Part shown: positions 26,915 to 36,448 of the stretch, piece by piece
Numbering within the stretch: position 1 is the first letter of the stretch
How the letters are laid out: the number at the start of each line of letters is the position of its first letter
Assembly: GCA_026936105.1 (NCBI GenBank)
Contig: JAIXKI010000015.1
Coordinates: 1 to 64,000 of the forward strand
Length of the DNA: 64,000 bases
Reading direction: 5' to 3'
From: Chitinophagales bacterium
GTDB taxonomy: Bacteria; Bacteroidota; Bacteroidia; Chitinophagales; Chitinophagaceae
The notes under the pieces: model-generated
Databases searched by the model: none
What the model saw: the letters and a program-made list of their open reading frames with translations, nothing else
Told to the model about the DNA's origin: nothing
Translations under genes and position numbers: made by a program

Positions 26915-28291
26915 TTAGCTTAAAAATTCTTTACAAAATTCAAGATATTTTTCGCAGTCACTATGATTGGTCATAAGGCCAAGGGATATTCTAATGGCTC
27001 CTCTCATCTTCCCCAGGAAATGTATCCTGTCGTAATGAGTATAACCTCTGGACGAATAAAATAAAGACAACTCTTCCGAAGTGATGCAGTTATTGATTTC
27101 ATCAATACCGGGATTGCAGAAACATCCTGTACGCACCGATATCTTTTTTTCATTCGCTTTCATTTCGATCAGGTTCACATCAATCTTATTACCCTGATCG
27201 TCAAAAAGATTCATGATGATGGTGGAGCCTCTCCGGTCATTGGCGGCCGGTCCGAATATATGCACCAGCGGGGTGCCGTTCTGATGCTTTAGTTCCTGCA
27301 ATTCTTTTAATAAATATTCCGTCAGCCCTGATATCCTCTTTTTAATATTCTCCATGCCAATCTTATTGATCCATTCAAAACCGAACTGAACCGCAGGAAT
27401 GGATAAATAGTTCACGGTTCCTTCTTCAAAACGCTCCTGATTGTCGGTAAGAAAAAATTCAGGCATGGTGACTGATGCGTAAGAGACCGTTCCCCCGGCG
27501 AACCAGGGCTTGTCTAATTTCTCAAAAGCCGTTTTTCTTATGAGCAGTGCACCGATACCTGTAGGGTGCCCAAAAATTTTATAAAATGAAACGCAGGCAT
27601 AATCAGGTTTTACCTTTTGCAGATCAAGCGTATTGGTAGGAACAAAAGCCGCGGTATCCAGCAGCACATCCCAGCCATTTTCATGAGCAATGTCTATCCA
27701 CTTCAGGTCGTGTTTTACACCTGAAACATTGGATTGTGCCGGATAGGCAAATAGTTTATTCTGTTTGTGTGCGGAACCGGTCAGTTTTTTATGAAGCTGC
27801 TCTTCATCAATACGCAGGTCTTCGAGATACACCGGGCAGTATTCAAAAGAGGCTCCTTTTCTTCTTGCATATTCTCTTATTCCATTCACCGAATTGTGAT
27901 TATCAAATAGCAAAAGAAAATGGCTCTTATGATCGAAAGGATAAGACTCCCCTACTATCTTCAAAGCCTGTGTGGCATTGGCAGTGAAGACACAATAGTA
28001 ATCATCTCCTGCATTGAAATGATCCAGCACTGTTTTGCGGGTGGCTTCCACATGCCGGGTTGAAACCAGGGAGGTTGGGTTGGTGGAATGCGGGTTGCCA
28101 TACACTTCTTTTTCCAGAAACTCCACATGCCTCTGAACCTGCCATCTCGAATAAAGATTGCCGCCCGTATAATCGAGATACACATGATCTTGTTTGTCAA
28201 GATTAGGATATTGTTCTCTCCTAAGCGCTTCAAACTGTTCATCTGTTTTATCGTTTCCTATACTCTTGTTGCTCACGACTTCTTGTTGCAT
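26915..28291 (-). CDS. Molybdenum cofactor sulfurase-like PLP enzyme (class V)
   Basis: 458-aa class V PLP enzyme. It matches the N-terminal domain of eukaryotic MOCOS/ABA3: HVYLDYTGGNLYS (37-49), GNPHSTNPTS (65-74), VFTANATQALKIVGE (101-115), FDNHNSVNGIREYARRKGA (129-147), PLP lysine Lys238 in SFYKIFGHPTG, and VRTGCFCNPG (387-395), where MOCOS keeps its catalytic Cys (here Cys390 or Cys392). There is no C-terminal MOSC domain and no molybdoenzyme gene nearby. It could be a desulfurase for some other acceptor. Function inferred from family only. Confidence 0.75.
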   Translation of the reverse strand: MQQEVVSNKSIGNDKTDEQFEALRREQYPNLDKQDHVYLDYTGGNLYSRWQVQRHVEFLEKEVYGNPHSTNPTSLVSTRHVEATRKTVLDHFNAGDDYYCVFTANATQALKIVGESYPFDHKSHFLLLFDNHNSVNGIREYARRKGASFEYCPVYLEDLRIDEEQLHKKLTGSAHKQNKLFAYPAQSNVSGVKHDLKWIDIAHENGWDVLLDTAAFVPTNTLDLQKVKPDYACVSFYKIFGHPTGIGALLIRKTAFEKLDKPWFAGGTVSYASVTMPEFFLTDNQERFEEGTVNYLSIPAVQFGFEWINKIGMENIKKRISGLTEYLLKELQELKHQNGTPLVHIFGPAANDRRGSTIIMNLFDDQGNKIDVNLIEMKANEKKISVRTGCFCNPGIDEINNCITSEELSLFYSSRGYTHYDRIHFLGKMRGAIRISLGLMTNHSDCEKYLEFCKEFLS

Positions 28292-28348
28292 AAAACATGA
28301 TTTAGTTCAGGGATGCCAATAACAGGTCATCATTCCCGTTTTCCTTGC

Positions 28349-28356
28349 CAAAGTTA
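28349..28356 (-). promoter_or_regulatory. Putative -7 element TAACTTTG for the MOCOS-like gene
   Basis: Exact TAnnTTTG match on the minus strand, 58 bp before the ATG. Confidence 0.4.
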
Positions 28357-28521
28357 AACTCTTATACTGATGATAAAAATTTCTGTACCGGAAAACGAAG
28401 AAAATAGCCGGAATATTTGATCTGATCATGTTCTCAAATCTATCGTTAAAAGTTAAGGCAACCTGTTTATCTTTACTTCTGTCTATATTCTGGGCAAAGA
28501 AAATCACTAAATTTTTTTTAA

Positions 28522-29346
28522 ATGATCAAAAGATTTCATTTACTGTTTCTTGTCGCAGCGATCACATTATTTTCCAGGGCGGCTACAGTTGACACGGTTG
28601 ATATTTACAGTAATGTCATGCATAAGGACATCAAATGTGTGGTGATCAGGCCTGATTCCTATGACGGCAACCGCCACTACCCGGTCGTTTATCTTTTACA
28701 TGGATACAGCGGCAATTTTTCCAATTGGATTACAAAAGTGCCGGAGCTGAAGGAGGAAGCAGATGAATGGCAACTGATGATCGTTTGTCCCGACGGAAAT
28801 TACAGCGGCTGGTATATTGACAGCCCTGTTGATCCTGCTTTTCAATATGAAACGTACATTGGTAAGGAAGTTCCTGCTTACATTGATACTCATTACAACA
28901 CCATCAAAGACCGAAGAGCAAGGGCGATCGCAGGATTAAGCATGGGCGGACATGGCGGATTATTCATAGGGCTCCGTCATGCCGATTTTTTCGGAGCCTG
29001 TGGCAGTATGAGCGGTGTGGTAGATCTGAATTTCACCAAAAATAAATATGACCTGATTAAACGTATCGGCGATACGGTAAAATATGCCGGCAACTGGAAA
29101 AAATATTCTGTGATCAATATGATTGATAACTATCCTAAAGATTCTCTAGCCATCATTTTCGATTGCGGAAATGATGACCCGTTCGCTGCCATCAACCGTG
29201 AACTTCATCAAAAAATGTTAAAGCTGAATATCCCTCATGATTATATTGAAAGGCCCGGCGGCCACAGCTGGCCTTATTGGAGCAATGCAGTGAAATATCA
29301 GCTGCTCTTTTTCAAGACCTATTTTGATAAAATGAAAGAGGAATGA
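28522..29346 (+). CDS. Secreted esterase (esterase D/EstA-like alpha/beta hydrolase)
   Basis: 274 aa with signal peptide (ending SRAATVD). The nucleophile elbow GLSMGGHGG puts Ser140 at the active site; the family acid is in FDCGNDD (near 214-219) and the base is His248 in PGGHSW. The YLLHGYSGN loop (57-64) supplies the oxyanion hole. Relatives hydrolyse acetyl, feruloyl or tributyrin esters. Being secreted, it may remove ester groups from glycans; the neighbours do not settle the substrate. Confidence 0.85.
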   Translation: MIKRFHLLFLVAAITLFSRAATVDTVDIYSNVMHKDIKCVVIRPDSYDGNRHYPVVYLLHGYSGNFSNWITKVPELKEEADEWQLMIVCPDGNYSGWYIDSPVDPAFQYETYIGKEVPAYIDTHYNTIKDRRARAIAGLSMGGHGGLFIGLRHADFFGACGSMSGVVDLNFTKNKYDLIKRIGDTVKYAGNWKKYSVINMIDNYPKDSLAIIFDCGNDDPFAAINRELHQKMLKLNIPHDYIERPGGHSWPYWSNAVKYQLLFFKTYFDKMKEE

Positions 29347-29500
29347 TCAATCTTTTTGAATTCTGAATGCATAGATTAAAAGCCTTAATAACGGTTATTA
29401 TAAAGAAGTGAGAGAAAATATTATGAACGATATCTCCTTTAATTTATTTATCCGGATTGGATGAATAATATTGACGACGTTTCAAACAGAAAACAGTTTT

Positions 29501-30205
29501 TTAATATCCTGTTCTTCCGTCTCTCACTTTGATCTTTTTCTTACCGGAATTTTTCTTTTCATAATCCAGGACTGCCTTAGGCTTGACTTTTGACTTAGTG
29601 ACGGTGGAATCACTCGCCGGTTTATCTCCGAAACCGATCAATTGCAGGTCGTCATCATTAGCAGCTGCATTGCCTGTAGCATTGGCTGGTTTGTCCAACC
29701 AATATTTTTCTGTCTTTATGATGGTTCCGAATTCGGGATCGTAGTAGGTCCAGGTACCATGTTTCAACGAAAACCCGTCCAGCTTTACCACTTTTCTTTC
29801 TATCACTTTTAAAGGATCATGAAGATCATAAACATCCACGGTGTCATACGGGTCATCGGGGTTAACGGATTTCCAGCTTTCTTCACGGATCAATCCTCCG
29901 GTCATATTATAATAATCACACTTGCCGTCTTTGTTTCCCCAGCGGTAATGTTCCTCGGCGATCTTATCCCCCATCAGGGAAAAACGTTGCCACAGACCTT
30001 CTTTCCTGTCATCCACATAATATCCCTGCTCATCAAAGCCGGGCTCTCCTCTCAATTCATCCCGGTGGATAACCCAGGGTCCTTGTTTTTTCCCGTTCAT
30101 GTCCACACGGTTTAAGGTATCGCCTCTTACACTTATGATAAAACTTTTCCATTGGCTGAAGCCGTTCATGGAAATGAAAAGAAAAATAAAAAGTACGAAT
30201 CTCAT
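29501..30205 (-). CDS. Secreted MORN-like repeat protein
   Basis: 234 aa with signal peptide (ending MNGFSQ). Repeats of the type G.W......G....EE.Y..G..DG occur at GKKQGPWVIHRDE, KEGLWQRFSLMGDKIAEEHYRWGNKDG and LKHGTWTYYDPEFG. These resemble the MORN-type units of YwqK proteins. The C-terminal part is a Lys/Asp-rich unstructured tail. MORN-like secreted proteins are common in Bacteroidota and their role is mostly unknown; a toxin-antitoxin role is not supported. Confidence 0.65.
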   Translation of the reverse strand: MRFVLFIFLFISMNGFSQWKSFIISVRGDTLNRVDMNGKKQGPWVIHRDELRGEPGFDEQGYYVDDRKEGLWQRFSLMGDKIAEEHYRWGNKDGKCDYYNMTGGLIREESWKSVNPDDPYDTVDVYDLHDPLKVIERKVVKLDGFSLKHGTWTYYDPEFGTIIKTEKYWLDKPANATGNAAANDDDLQLIGFGDKPASDSTVTKSKVKPKAVLDYEKKNSGKKKIKVRDGRTGY

Positions 30206-30315
30206 AGTTTAGTAAGTTTGAATCTGGTATGAACAGATACAGATTTTTTATCATCAGTTGCAAGTGCTCCAACTGAATTCTTTCATACTCTATTTAACGA
30301 AAAAATGAACTGTTT

Positions 30316-32970
30316 ATGACTTCAAAATTAGCACAATTTTCATTGGTGGTTTTGTCCTGTCTGGCGGGAATGACAGCAAAATCCCAGGTAACTCCAACTT
30401 CAGGAGCAGAAAGACTTAAAGGCCTGGAACAAAGGCAGGTACTGGAAAAAAGATCACTGCTTAACAAGGTCTCATTCCGCAACATTGGCCCCAGCGTGAT
30501 GAGTGGCCGGGTAGATGACCTGGATGTAAACCCTGATGATCCAACAGAATTTTATGTTGCATTTGCAACCGGCGGTTTATGGTACACTCAGAATAACGGG
30601 CAATCCTTCATACCTGTTTTTGACAGTGCTGATGTGATCGGTATCGGCGACATTGCGGTAAACTGGAAAACAAAGACCATCTGGGTGGGAACAGGTGAAG
30701 TGAACAGCAGCCGTTCATCTTATTCCGGAATCGGTATTTACAAAAGCACTGACAACGGCAAACACTGGGATTACCTTGGACTTCCCGAATCCCATCATAT
30801 TGGGAAAATAGTTTTACACCCTACAGACAACAACACGGCATGGGTGGCAGCGCTCGGGCATCTTTATTCTCCCAACAAGGAAAGAGGTGTGTATAAAACT
30901 ACCGATGGCGGAAAAACATGGAAGCAGACTTTATTTATTGATGACAATACCGGATGTGTGGATATGGAGATCAATCCTTCCAATCCGAATGAATTGTATG
31001 CTGCCATGTGGTACCGTACCCGTAGTGCCTGGCAATTTGTTGAGAGCGGTAAAACAAGCGGCATATATAAAAGCTCTGATGGAGGGGAAACATGGAAATT
31101 GGTTTCCGGCGCCGGATCAGGCTTTATGGAAGGAGATAAAATCGGAAGGATAGGCCTATCGGTATATGCCAAAGATCCCAGGATCGTTTATGCAGTTGTA
31201 GATAACAATATGCTCAGGCCGACAACTGCAAAAAAAGATGATTCAGCCTACACCCGTGAAAATTTTAAAGATATCAGCAAAGAACAGTTTCAAAAACTGG
31301 ATGACAAAAGGTTGAATACTTTTTTAAGGCAAAACCGCTTCCCCAGAAAATATACTGCTGAATCGGTAAAAGAAATGGTGGCAAAAGACCAGGTAAAGCC
31401 CACAGCAATATGGGATTTTCTGGACAGTGATGACGGGTTTACCAATGCAGGTATTTATGGATGCGAAGTTTACCGCAGTGACAACGGAGGCATCAGCTGG
31501 AAAAAGACAAACGAAAAAAATATTGGCATTTACAACACTTACGGATATTATTTTGGGAAGATCTATGTTTCACCGGCAGATGAAAACAAAGTCATCATCA
31601 CCGGCATTTCACTTCAGATGTCAACAGACGGAGGAAAGACTTTTAAGAGCATCAGTAAAGCAAATGTACACGATGATCATCATGCAGTCTGGATAGACCC
31701 TAACCGAGACAGCCATATTATCAATGGCAATGACGGCGGATGCAATATCACTTATGATAATGGTGAACATTGGTTCTTTGCCAACACTCCGTCCGTAGGC
31801 CAATACTATTCCGTGGTGGCAGATGATGCAAAGCCATACAATATCTATGGCGGGCTACAGGATAATGGTGTATGGTACGGCCCTTCTACCAACCGTGAAA
31901 ATGTAAGATGGCAAAGTACCGGAAGCTATCCGTACAAGATGCTGGTTGGCGGTGACGGAATGCAGGTGCAGGTGGACACAAGGGATAACCTGACCACTTA
32001 TGCAGGCTCCCAATTCGGCGCTTACTCCCGTTTCAACCGGCTTACCGGAGGAGACAGGAAATCAGTGAAGCCCGGATTTGAGTTAGGAGAAAAGCCATTG
32101 CGATTCAATTGGCAGACGCCTATCATGCTGAGCAAACTGAATCAGGATATATTTTATATCGGGGCGGACAAGCTGTACCGATCTTTGAACAAAGGTGACA
32201 GCCTGGTAAGGATTAGTGATGATCTGACAAACGGGAAAAAAGAAGGCAGCAATCTTCCGTTTGGAACCATTACTACCATTGCTGAATCGCCGACAAGGTT
32301 TGGGCTTCTGTATGTGGGGACAGATGACGGAAATGTGCAGGTATCTAAAGATAATGGTTATTCATGGCAATTGATCGGTAAGCCCGAAGAAAGTAAAAGC
32401 CAAAGATCGAAATCAAAAAAGCCTGTTGAAGCTTCCGCCAACACAGCGCTACTGACACATGGATTTTGGATCACAAGAGTGATTTCTTCGCAATACAAAG
32501 AAGGAAGGGTTTATGTAACATTGAGCGGATTGCGCAATGATAATTTTGCACCACTCCTTTATGTAAGCGAAGATTATGGGAATACCTGGAAGCAGTTAGG
32601 TACCGGGCCGGCCGGCCTTCCGATGGAATCATTGAATGTGGTCCGTGAAGATCCAAAAAGTGACAGCATTCTTTATGTAGGAAGTGATGGCGGGCTTTAT
32701 GTAAGTTTTGACCAGGGTAACAGCTTTATGAAATGGGATGCAGGCTTACCCAAATCCATTCCGGTTCATGACATAACTTTTCAAACCAGGGAAAATGAGA
32801 TCATTCTGGGAACACATGGCAGAAGCATCTACATTGCCAAACTGGATAATGTTCAAAAGATCAGGCAGGATCCAAGCTGGGCCGATAAGATGCCGAAAGA
32901 ACAACCGCAGGAAACACGAAGATTTTTCTTTGATGATAATGAAAGTAAAATGATCCCGGAAAAAGATTAA
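30316..32970 (+). CDS. BNR/sortilin-type propeller protein (predicted secreted glycosyl hydrolase-like)
   Basis: 884 aa with signal peptide (ending MTAKSQ). Many Asp-box motifs S-x-D-x-G-x-x-W mark beta-propeller blades: STDNGKHW, TTDGGKTW, SSDGGETW, RSDNGGISW, STDGGKTF, SKDNGYSW, SEDYGNTW and SFDQGNSF. The family is annotated as WD40/YVTN/BNR or Sortilin_N-type proteins; catalytic activity is unproven. Its last blade HGRSIYIAKLD is typical of these. The next gene on the same strand is a secreted M14 peptidase, separated by a strong terminator. Confidence 0.85.
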   Translation: MTSKLAQFSLVVLSCLAGMTAKSQVTPTSGAERLKGLEQRQVLEKRSLLNKVSFRNIGPSVMSGRVDDLDVNPDDPTEFYVAFATGGLWYTQNNGQSFIPVFDSADVIGIGDIAVNWKTKTIWVGTGEVNSSRSSYSGIGIYKSTDNGKHWDYLGLPESHHIGKIVLHPTDNNTAWVAALGHLYSPNKERGVYKTTDGGKTWKQTLFIDDNTGCVDMEINPSNPNELYAAMWYRTRSAWQFVESGKTSGIYKSSDGGETWKLVSGAGSGFMEGDKIGRIGLSVYAKDPRIVYAVVDNNMLRPTTAKKDDSAYTRENFKDISKEQFQKLDDKRLNTFLRQNRFPRKYTAESVKEMVAKDQVKPTAIWDFLDSDDGFTNAGIYGCEVYRSDNGGISWKKTNEKNIGIYNTYGYYFGKIYVSPADENKVIITGISLQMSTDGGKTFKSISKANVHDDHHAVWIDPNRDSHIINGNDGGCNITYDNGEHWFFANTPSVGQYYSVVADDAKPYNIYGGLQDNGVWYGPSTNRENVRWQSTGSYPYKMLVGGDGMQVQVDTRDNLTTYAGSQFGAYSRFNRLTGGDRKSVKPGFELGEKPLRFNWQTPIMLSKLNQDIFYIGADKLYRSLNKGDSLVRISDDLTNGKKEGSNLPFGTITTIAESPTRFGLLYVGTDDGNVQVSKDNGYSWQLIGKPEESKSQRSKSKKPVEASANTALLTHGFWITRVISSQYKEGRVYVTLSGLRNDNFAPLLYVSEDYGNTWKQLGTGPAGLPMESLNVVREDPKSDSILYVGSDGGLYVSFDQGNSFMKWDAGLPKSIPVHDITFQTRENEIILGTHGRSIYIAKLDNVQKIRQDPSWADKMPKEQPQETRRFFFDDNESKMIPEKD

Positions 32971-32995
32971 TCACTAAGTACTTCTACGCATTTTT

Positions 32996-33026
32996 AAAGC
33001 TCCCTTTTTTTGGGGAGCTTTTCTTT
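32996..33026 (+). terminator. Intrinsic terminator
   Basis: AAAGCTCCC (32996-33004) pairs with GGGAGCTTT (33013-33021) around an 8-nt loop, followed by a T-rich run. It lies 26 bp after the BNR gene stop. Confidence 0.85.
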
Positions 33027-33159
33027 TCAGTTAAAACATAACTTGCTACAGGCCTTAATGCTTAATCTTCCAAATAATCTTACTGATGAATTACAATATC
33101 AGACCTGCCTCACCGTTTAATCACATACCGGTTTTTGACCAACGCCGTTAACCCTAAAG

Positions 33160-34356
33160 ATGAAAACCAAATACCATATATTACTCCTGTTCATTCTTAC
33201 TATCGGTTTCTCCATAACAGTCAGTGCACAAAATAGAGAATATACCAGATCAACAGGACCATCACTTTTCCAATATTCAAGTTCAGTCTCTCCGCTTAAT
33301 GAGCCGGCCAGGTATGAAGAAATAAAATTGAATCACGAACTGATCAATAAATTTCTAAGAGAAAGAAAGATCGTTTCATTCGTCCTTGGAAAAACAAATT
33401 CAGGAAGGAATGTGGAAGCCTGGTTCTTTCCGGGCATCAGTTCCAAAAAAGCCCTGGTGCTTGGCGGCATGCACGGCTCAGAACTATCATCCATTGAAGT
33501 AACTGAATCATTGATAAAAAATCTGTTGCAGAATGAAGGGACTTATTATAATGTCATTGTCATTCCCAGCCTTTTCCCTGATAATGCCGTAGTTGCCAAA
33601 TCCAAACCAAGACATATTGGAAGCACAACCAATATTGGCAGGTACAGCCTTTCTACGATGAGAGAACCTAACCAACAAATGCCCGCACCGGGACAACCAT
33701 TTTATGAAGAATGGGGAAAGGATTACATTGGAAGGGAGATTGAGGCTGAAAACAAACTTCTTCTCAGTCTGATCAATTGTTACAAACCTGAACGTATTGC
33801 CAGCGTGCATGCCATCAGGGATGTAAGAAGAGCCGGGGTATTTGCCGATCCCAGGACAGACAGCAAAGGATTTGCCCTCGGATATGAGTCAGACAGCATG
33901 CTTGCCATTGAAATGGCTAAATTCATTGAAAACAATAATGGTTATGTTCCCGGAAACAAGCTTAGCAGCGGTCCCAATGCTCTGTACTACTTAGATCCCA
34001 TAATCGTTGCAAAAGGTGAAAAACAAAAGAGAAATATGCACGGTTCGCCGGGCTCGAAAACAAGAAGAGGCGGAGTATCATTCGGCACCTGGGCAAGCAC
34101 TGCGGTGGCTGATGCTAAAGACCCTTCACTCAACCGTGATGCCATGAGGATAATGACCATAGAGTTTCCCGGAGCCAAACGTCCCCAGGACTATCCGGCC
34201 AAAGCCCAACAATTGCAATTCAAAAAGCTGGTGGATCTGTATGCATTGGCTATTGAGAAAATATTCCTTGAAAATTTTTATTTAGAAGAAGATCCTCCGA
34301 TACGGATACTAAACTTAGAAACTACGTATGCCATACCGAAAGATCCTGAGTTATAA
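33160..34356 (+). CDS. Secreted M14-family zinc carboxypeptidase
   Basis: 398 aa with signal peptide (ending TVSAQ). Zinc ligands are His105 and Glu108 in GGMHGSELS and His217 in IASVHAIRD; the catalytic Glu is Glu335 in TIEFPG. This is the M14 pattern, close to the Zn-carboxypeptidase or succinylglutamate desuccinylase groups. Cleaved substrate unknown; its family and secretion suggest peptide or muropeptide trimming. Confidence 0.85.
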   Translation: MKTKYHILLLFILTIGFSITVSAQNREYTRSTGPSLFQYSSSVSPLNEPARYEEIKLNHELINKFLRERKIVSFVLGKTNSGRNVEAWFFPGISSKKALVLGGMHGSELSSIEVTESLIKNLLQNEGTYYNVIVIPSLFPDNAVVAKSKPRHIGSTTNIGRYSLSTMREPNQQMPAPGQPFYEEWGKDYIGREIEAENKLLLSLINCYKPERIASVHAIRDVRRAGVFADPRTDSKGFALGYESDSMLAIEMAKFIENNNGYVPGNKLSSGPNALYYLDPIIVAKGEKQKRNMHGSPGSKTRRGGVSFGTWASTAVADAKDPSLNRDAMRIMTIEFPGAKRPQDYPAKAQQLQFKKLVDLYALAIEKIFLENFYLEEDPPIRILNLETTYAIPKDPEL

Positions 34357-34379
34357 AAAAGACAGGATCGAAAATCCTG
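34355..34379 (-). terminator. Intrinsic terminator for the small lipoprotein
   Basis: On the minus strand CAGGAT, a 5-nt loop and ATCCTG are followed by a TCTTTTTT run. It lies in the 51-bp gap between convergent genes and serves the lipoprotein; the M14 gene runs close to it. Confidence 0.7.
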
Positions 34380-34407
34380 CCCTGCTATTCAATTCATCTT
34401 ATCAAAA

Positions 34408-34773
34408 TCATCTGCAATAATAGTCCAGTAAGGACTGTGCCTGGTTATAGGTCAGCCAATACTCTACCACTTCTCCGGAAAATACCGACCCTTCAGAATA
34501 GTTATAAAAATTTCTGGTACCATAGTTACTGAAGTTGCCATAAATATTATCCCCGAGATAAGGCTTGTATCCGTTCCATCCCCGGACGATTGCATAACCG
34601 TTGTAAGTGTTTACAACAAAATAAGAGCAGTACGAAGAACTATAAACAACCGATCCCTTCTCCTTGGAAAGCCAGTATTGTTCATCCGTTACACGGTATT
34701 GATCTTTTACGCATCCGGTAAAGACCAGGGCCAGTGAGAAGGCGATAACCGAAAGAGTAAATATTTTTTTCAT
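34408..34773 (-). CDS. Small hypothetical lipoprotein, 121 aa
   Basis: Lipobox FTGC with lipidated Cys21. The mature part is unusually rich in Tyr and Asn (YSSSYCSYFVVNTYNGY, NYGTRNFYNYSEGS). It keeps two further Cys residues, Cys48 or so in SSYCSY and one at the C-terminus (YYCR), which could pair. No family recognised. Isolated gene with its own terminator. Confidence 0.65.
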   Translation of the reverse strand: MKKIFTLSVIAFSLALVFTGCVKDQYRVTDEQYWLSKEKGSVVYSSSYCSYFVVNTYNGYAIVRGWNGYKPYLGDNIYGNFSNYGTRNFYNYSEGSVFSGEVVEYWLTYNQAQSLLDYYCR

Positions 34774-35091
34774 GGCATAGAAATTTCGATGAAAGAATTT
34801 TGTTTACGAAAGTTAGAAGGCAAAAGAGGGGCAAAAGTCAAAACAGGATTTGTTAAAGAATGAGAAATCGTTTTCTCCTGCGTTCTTGTACTAATTAAAA
34901 TGAGAATTCATAAGATCATTCCAATGGCTGAAGAATGTCATTCCGATCTGTTCCGGTCTTAAAGAAAAAAATCCTTTTCCCCAATGAAGAAATGTCTTAT
35001 CAAAATAATTGTGGCATAAATTTATGATCGGTAACCGAAGTACATTGACTCGTTATTTACATGGTATCAGTAAAACAGAGTGGAAGCAACC
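34774..35091. other. Gene-free stretch, 318 bp
   Basis: Between two minus-strand genes. No repeat, structure or credible short frame was seen. Confidence 0.45.
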
Positions 35092-36378
35092 TTAAAAAAT
35101 TTTAAATCTTTCATAACAAGCTTTCTCCAGCGCTTCCCTGTCATCCGGATGAGCAATGCCGATAAGAGCTTTGGCTCTCTGCCTTATATTTTTTCCGAAC
35201 AGATAAGCGATGCCATATTCGGTGACGATGTAATGAACATGCGCCCTTGTAGTGGTTACTGCAGCGCCTTGCTTTAAGTAAGGCACTATGCGGGGAACTC
35301 CTTTTGCAGTACGGGAAGGTAAAGCGATGATCGGTTTTCCTCCCTGGCTCAGGGAAGCGCCTCGGATAAAATCCATTTGCCCTCCTACTCCCGAATACTG
35401 ATACGTTCCGATTGAATCCGCACAGATCTGCCCGGTGATGTCCACTTCAATGGCGCTGTTGATGGCCACCATTTTATTGTTTCTGCGAATGACTCCCGGT
35501 TCATTCACATAATCTATATCGAGAAACTGGAAGGCAGGATTATCATCCACATAATCATAAAGGCGCCTGGAGCCTAAAGCAAAAGCAGTGACCGCTTTAT
35601 TGGGATGGATCTGTTTGTATTTGTTATTGATCACATCTTTTTCAAAAAGGTCTATGATTCCGTCAGAACACATTTCGGTATGCACCCCAAGGTCTTTGTG
35701 CCCCGACAGTGAACGCAATACTGCATCGGGGATAGAGCCTATGCCCATTTGCAGGCAACTGCGATCTTCTATCAAAGAAGCAACATATCTGCCTATCTTC
35801 ATTTCAACCGGCCCGACCTTTTCACCATACCGAACTTCATACAACGGGTCGGTGCAATGCCCCATGCTGTGAAAACGGCTGCTGTGGATCAACCCATCGC
35901 CGTGAGTTCGGGGCACATTTGGGTTTACCAATGCGATCACATGTTTTGCCGTATTAACGGCAGACCGGGCAATGTCCACCGACACACCAAGTGAACAATA
36001 CCCATGTTTATCGGGAGGTGATACCTGCACGATCGCCACATCTATCGGCAAAATATTTCTTTTGAATAATTCAGGTATCTCGCTAAGAAATACGGGAACA
36101 TAATCCGCATATCCTTCTTTCACCGAATTGCGGATGCTGGCCGATACAAACAAAGAATTGATATGGAAGCTCTCATGATACTCAGGCTTCGTTAATTCAA
36201 TATCCCCGTAAACACTGATGAACACCAACTCGACATTCTGCAAACGGTGAGACTGCCGTGCCAATTCCTTCAATAAATAAACAGGCGTTTGGGCGCTGCC
36301 ATGAATATAAACCCGGTCACCTGATTTTATGACTGAAACTGCTTCTTCGGCAGTATGATAAATAACAGGAGTTTTCAT
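35092..36378 (-). CDS. Acetyl-CoA hydrolase/CoA-transferase (4-hydroxybutyrate CoA-transferase family)
   Basis: 428-aa class I CoA-transferase of the acetyl-CoA hydrolase/4-HB-CoA transferase type. The catalytic Glu lies in the YVNEPGVIRRNN region (near residue 291) and the GVGGQMDFIRGA loop (near 340) binds CoA. Other landmarks are IQVSPPDKHGYCSLG and IEDRSCLQMGIGSIPDAV. The reaction swaps CoA between carboxylates or drains acetyl-CoA. It is followed by aroQ and carA on the same strand but with gaps of 70 bp or more, so they need not be one operon. Confidence 0.88.
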   Translation of the reverse strand: MKTPVIYHTAEEAVSVIKSGDRVYIHGSAQTPVYLLKELARQSHRLQNVELVFISVYGDIELTKPEYHESFHINSLFVSASIRNSVKEGYADYVPVFLSEIPELFKRNILPIDVAIVQVSPPDKHGYCSLGVSVDIARSAVNTAKHVIALVNPNVPRTHGDGLIHSSRFHSMGHCTDPLYEVRYGEKVGPVEMKIGRYVASLIEDRSCLQMGIGSIPDAVLRSLSGHKDLGVHTEMCSDGIIDLFEKDVINNKYKQIHPNKAVTAFALGSRRLYDYVDDNPAFQFLDIDYVNEPGVIRRNNKMVAINSAIEVDITGQICADSIGTYQYSGVGGQMDFIRGASLSQGGKPIIALPSRTAKGVPRIVPYLKQGAAVTTTRAHVHYIVTEYGIAYLFGKNIRQRAKALIGIAHPDDREALEKACYERFKIF

Positions 36379-36382
36379 GATG

Positions 36383-36390
36383 CAAAAGTA
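36383..36390 (-). promoter_or_regulatory. Putative -7 element TACTTTTG for the CoA-transferase
   Basis: Exact TAnnTTTG match ending 4 bp before the ATG. If used, the mRNA would be nearly leaderless. Confidence 0.4.
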
Positions 36391-36448
36391 TCAATACCAT
36401 CAGAAGACCCGGTTGACCATAATTTTAAAAGATTATGATTAGGATCAA

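Noticed and set aside
29501-30205. Toxin-antitoxin antitoxin (YwqK-type label)
   Set aside because: MORN-like repeats drive that label; there is no partner toxin gene and the protein is secreted.
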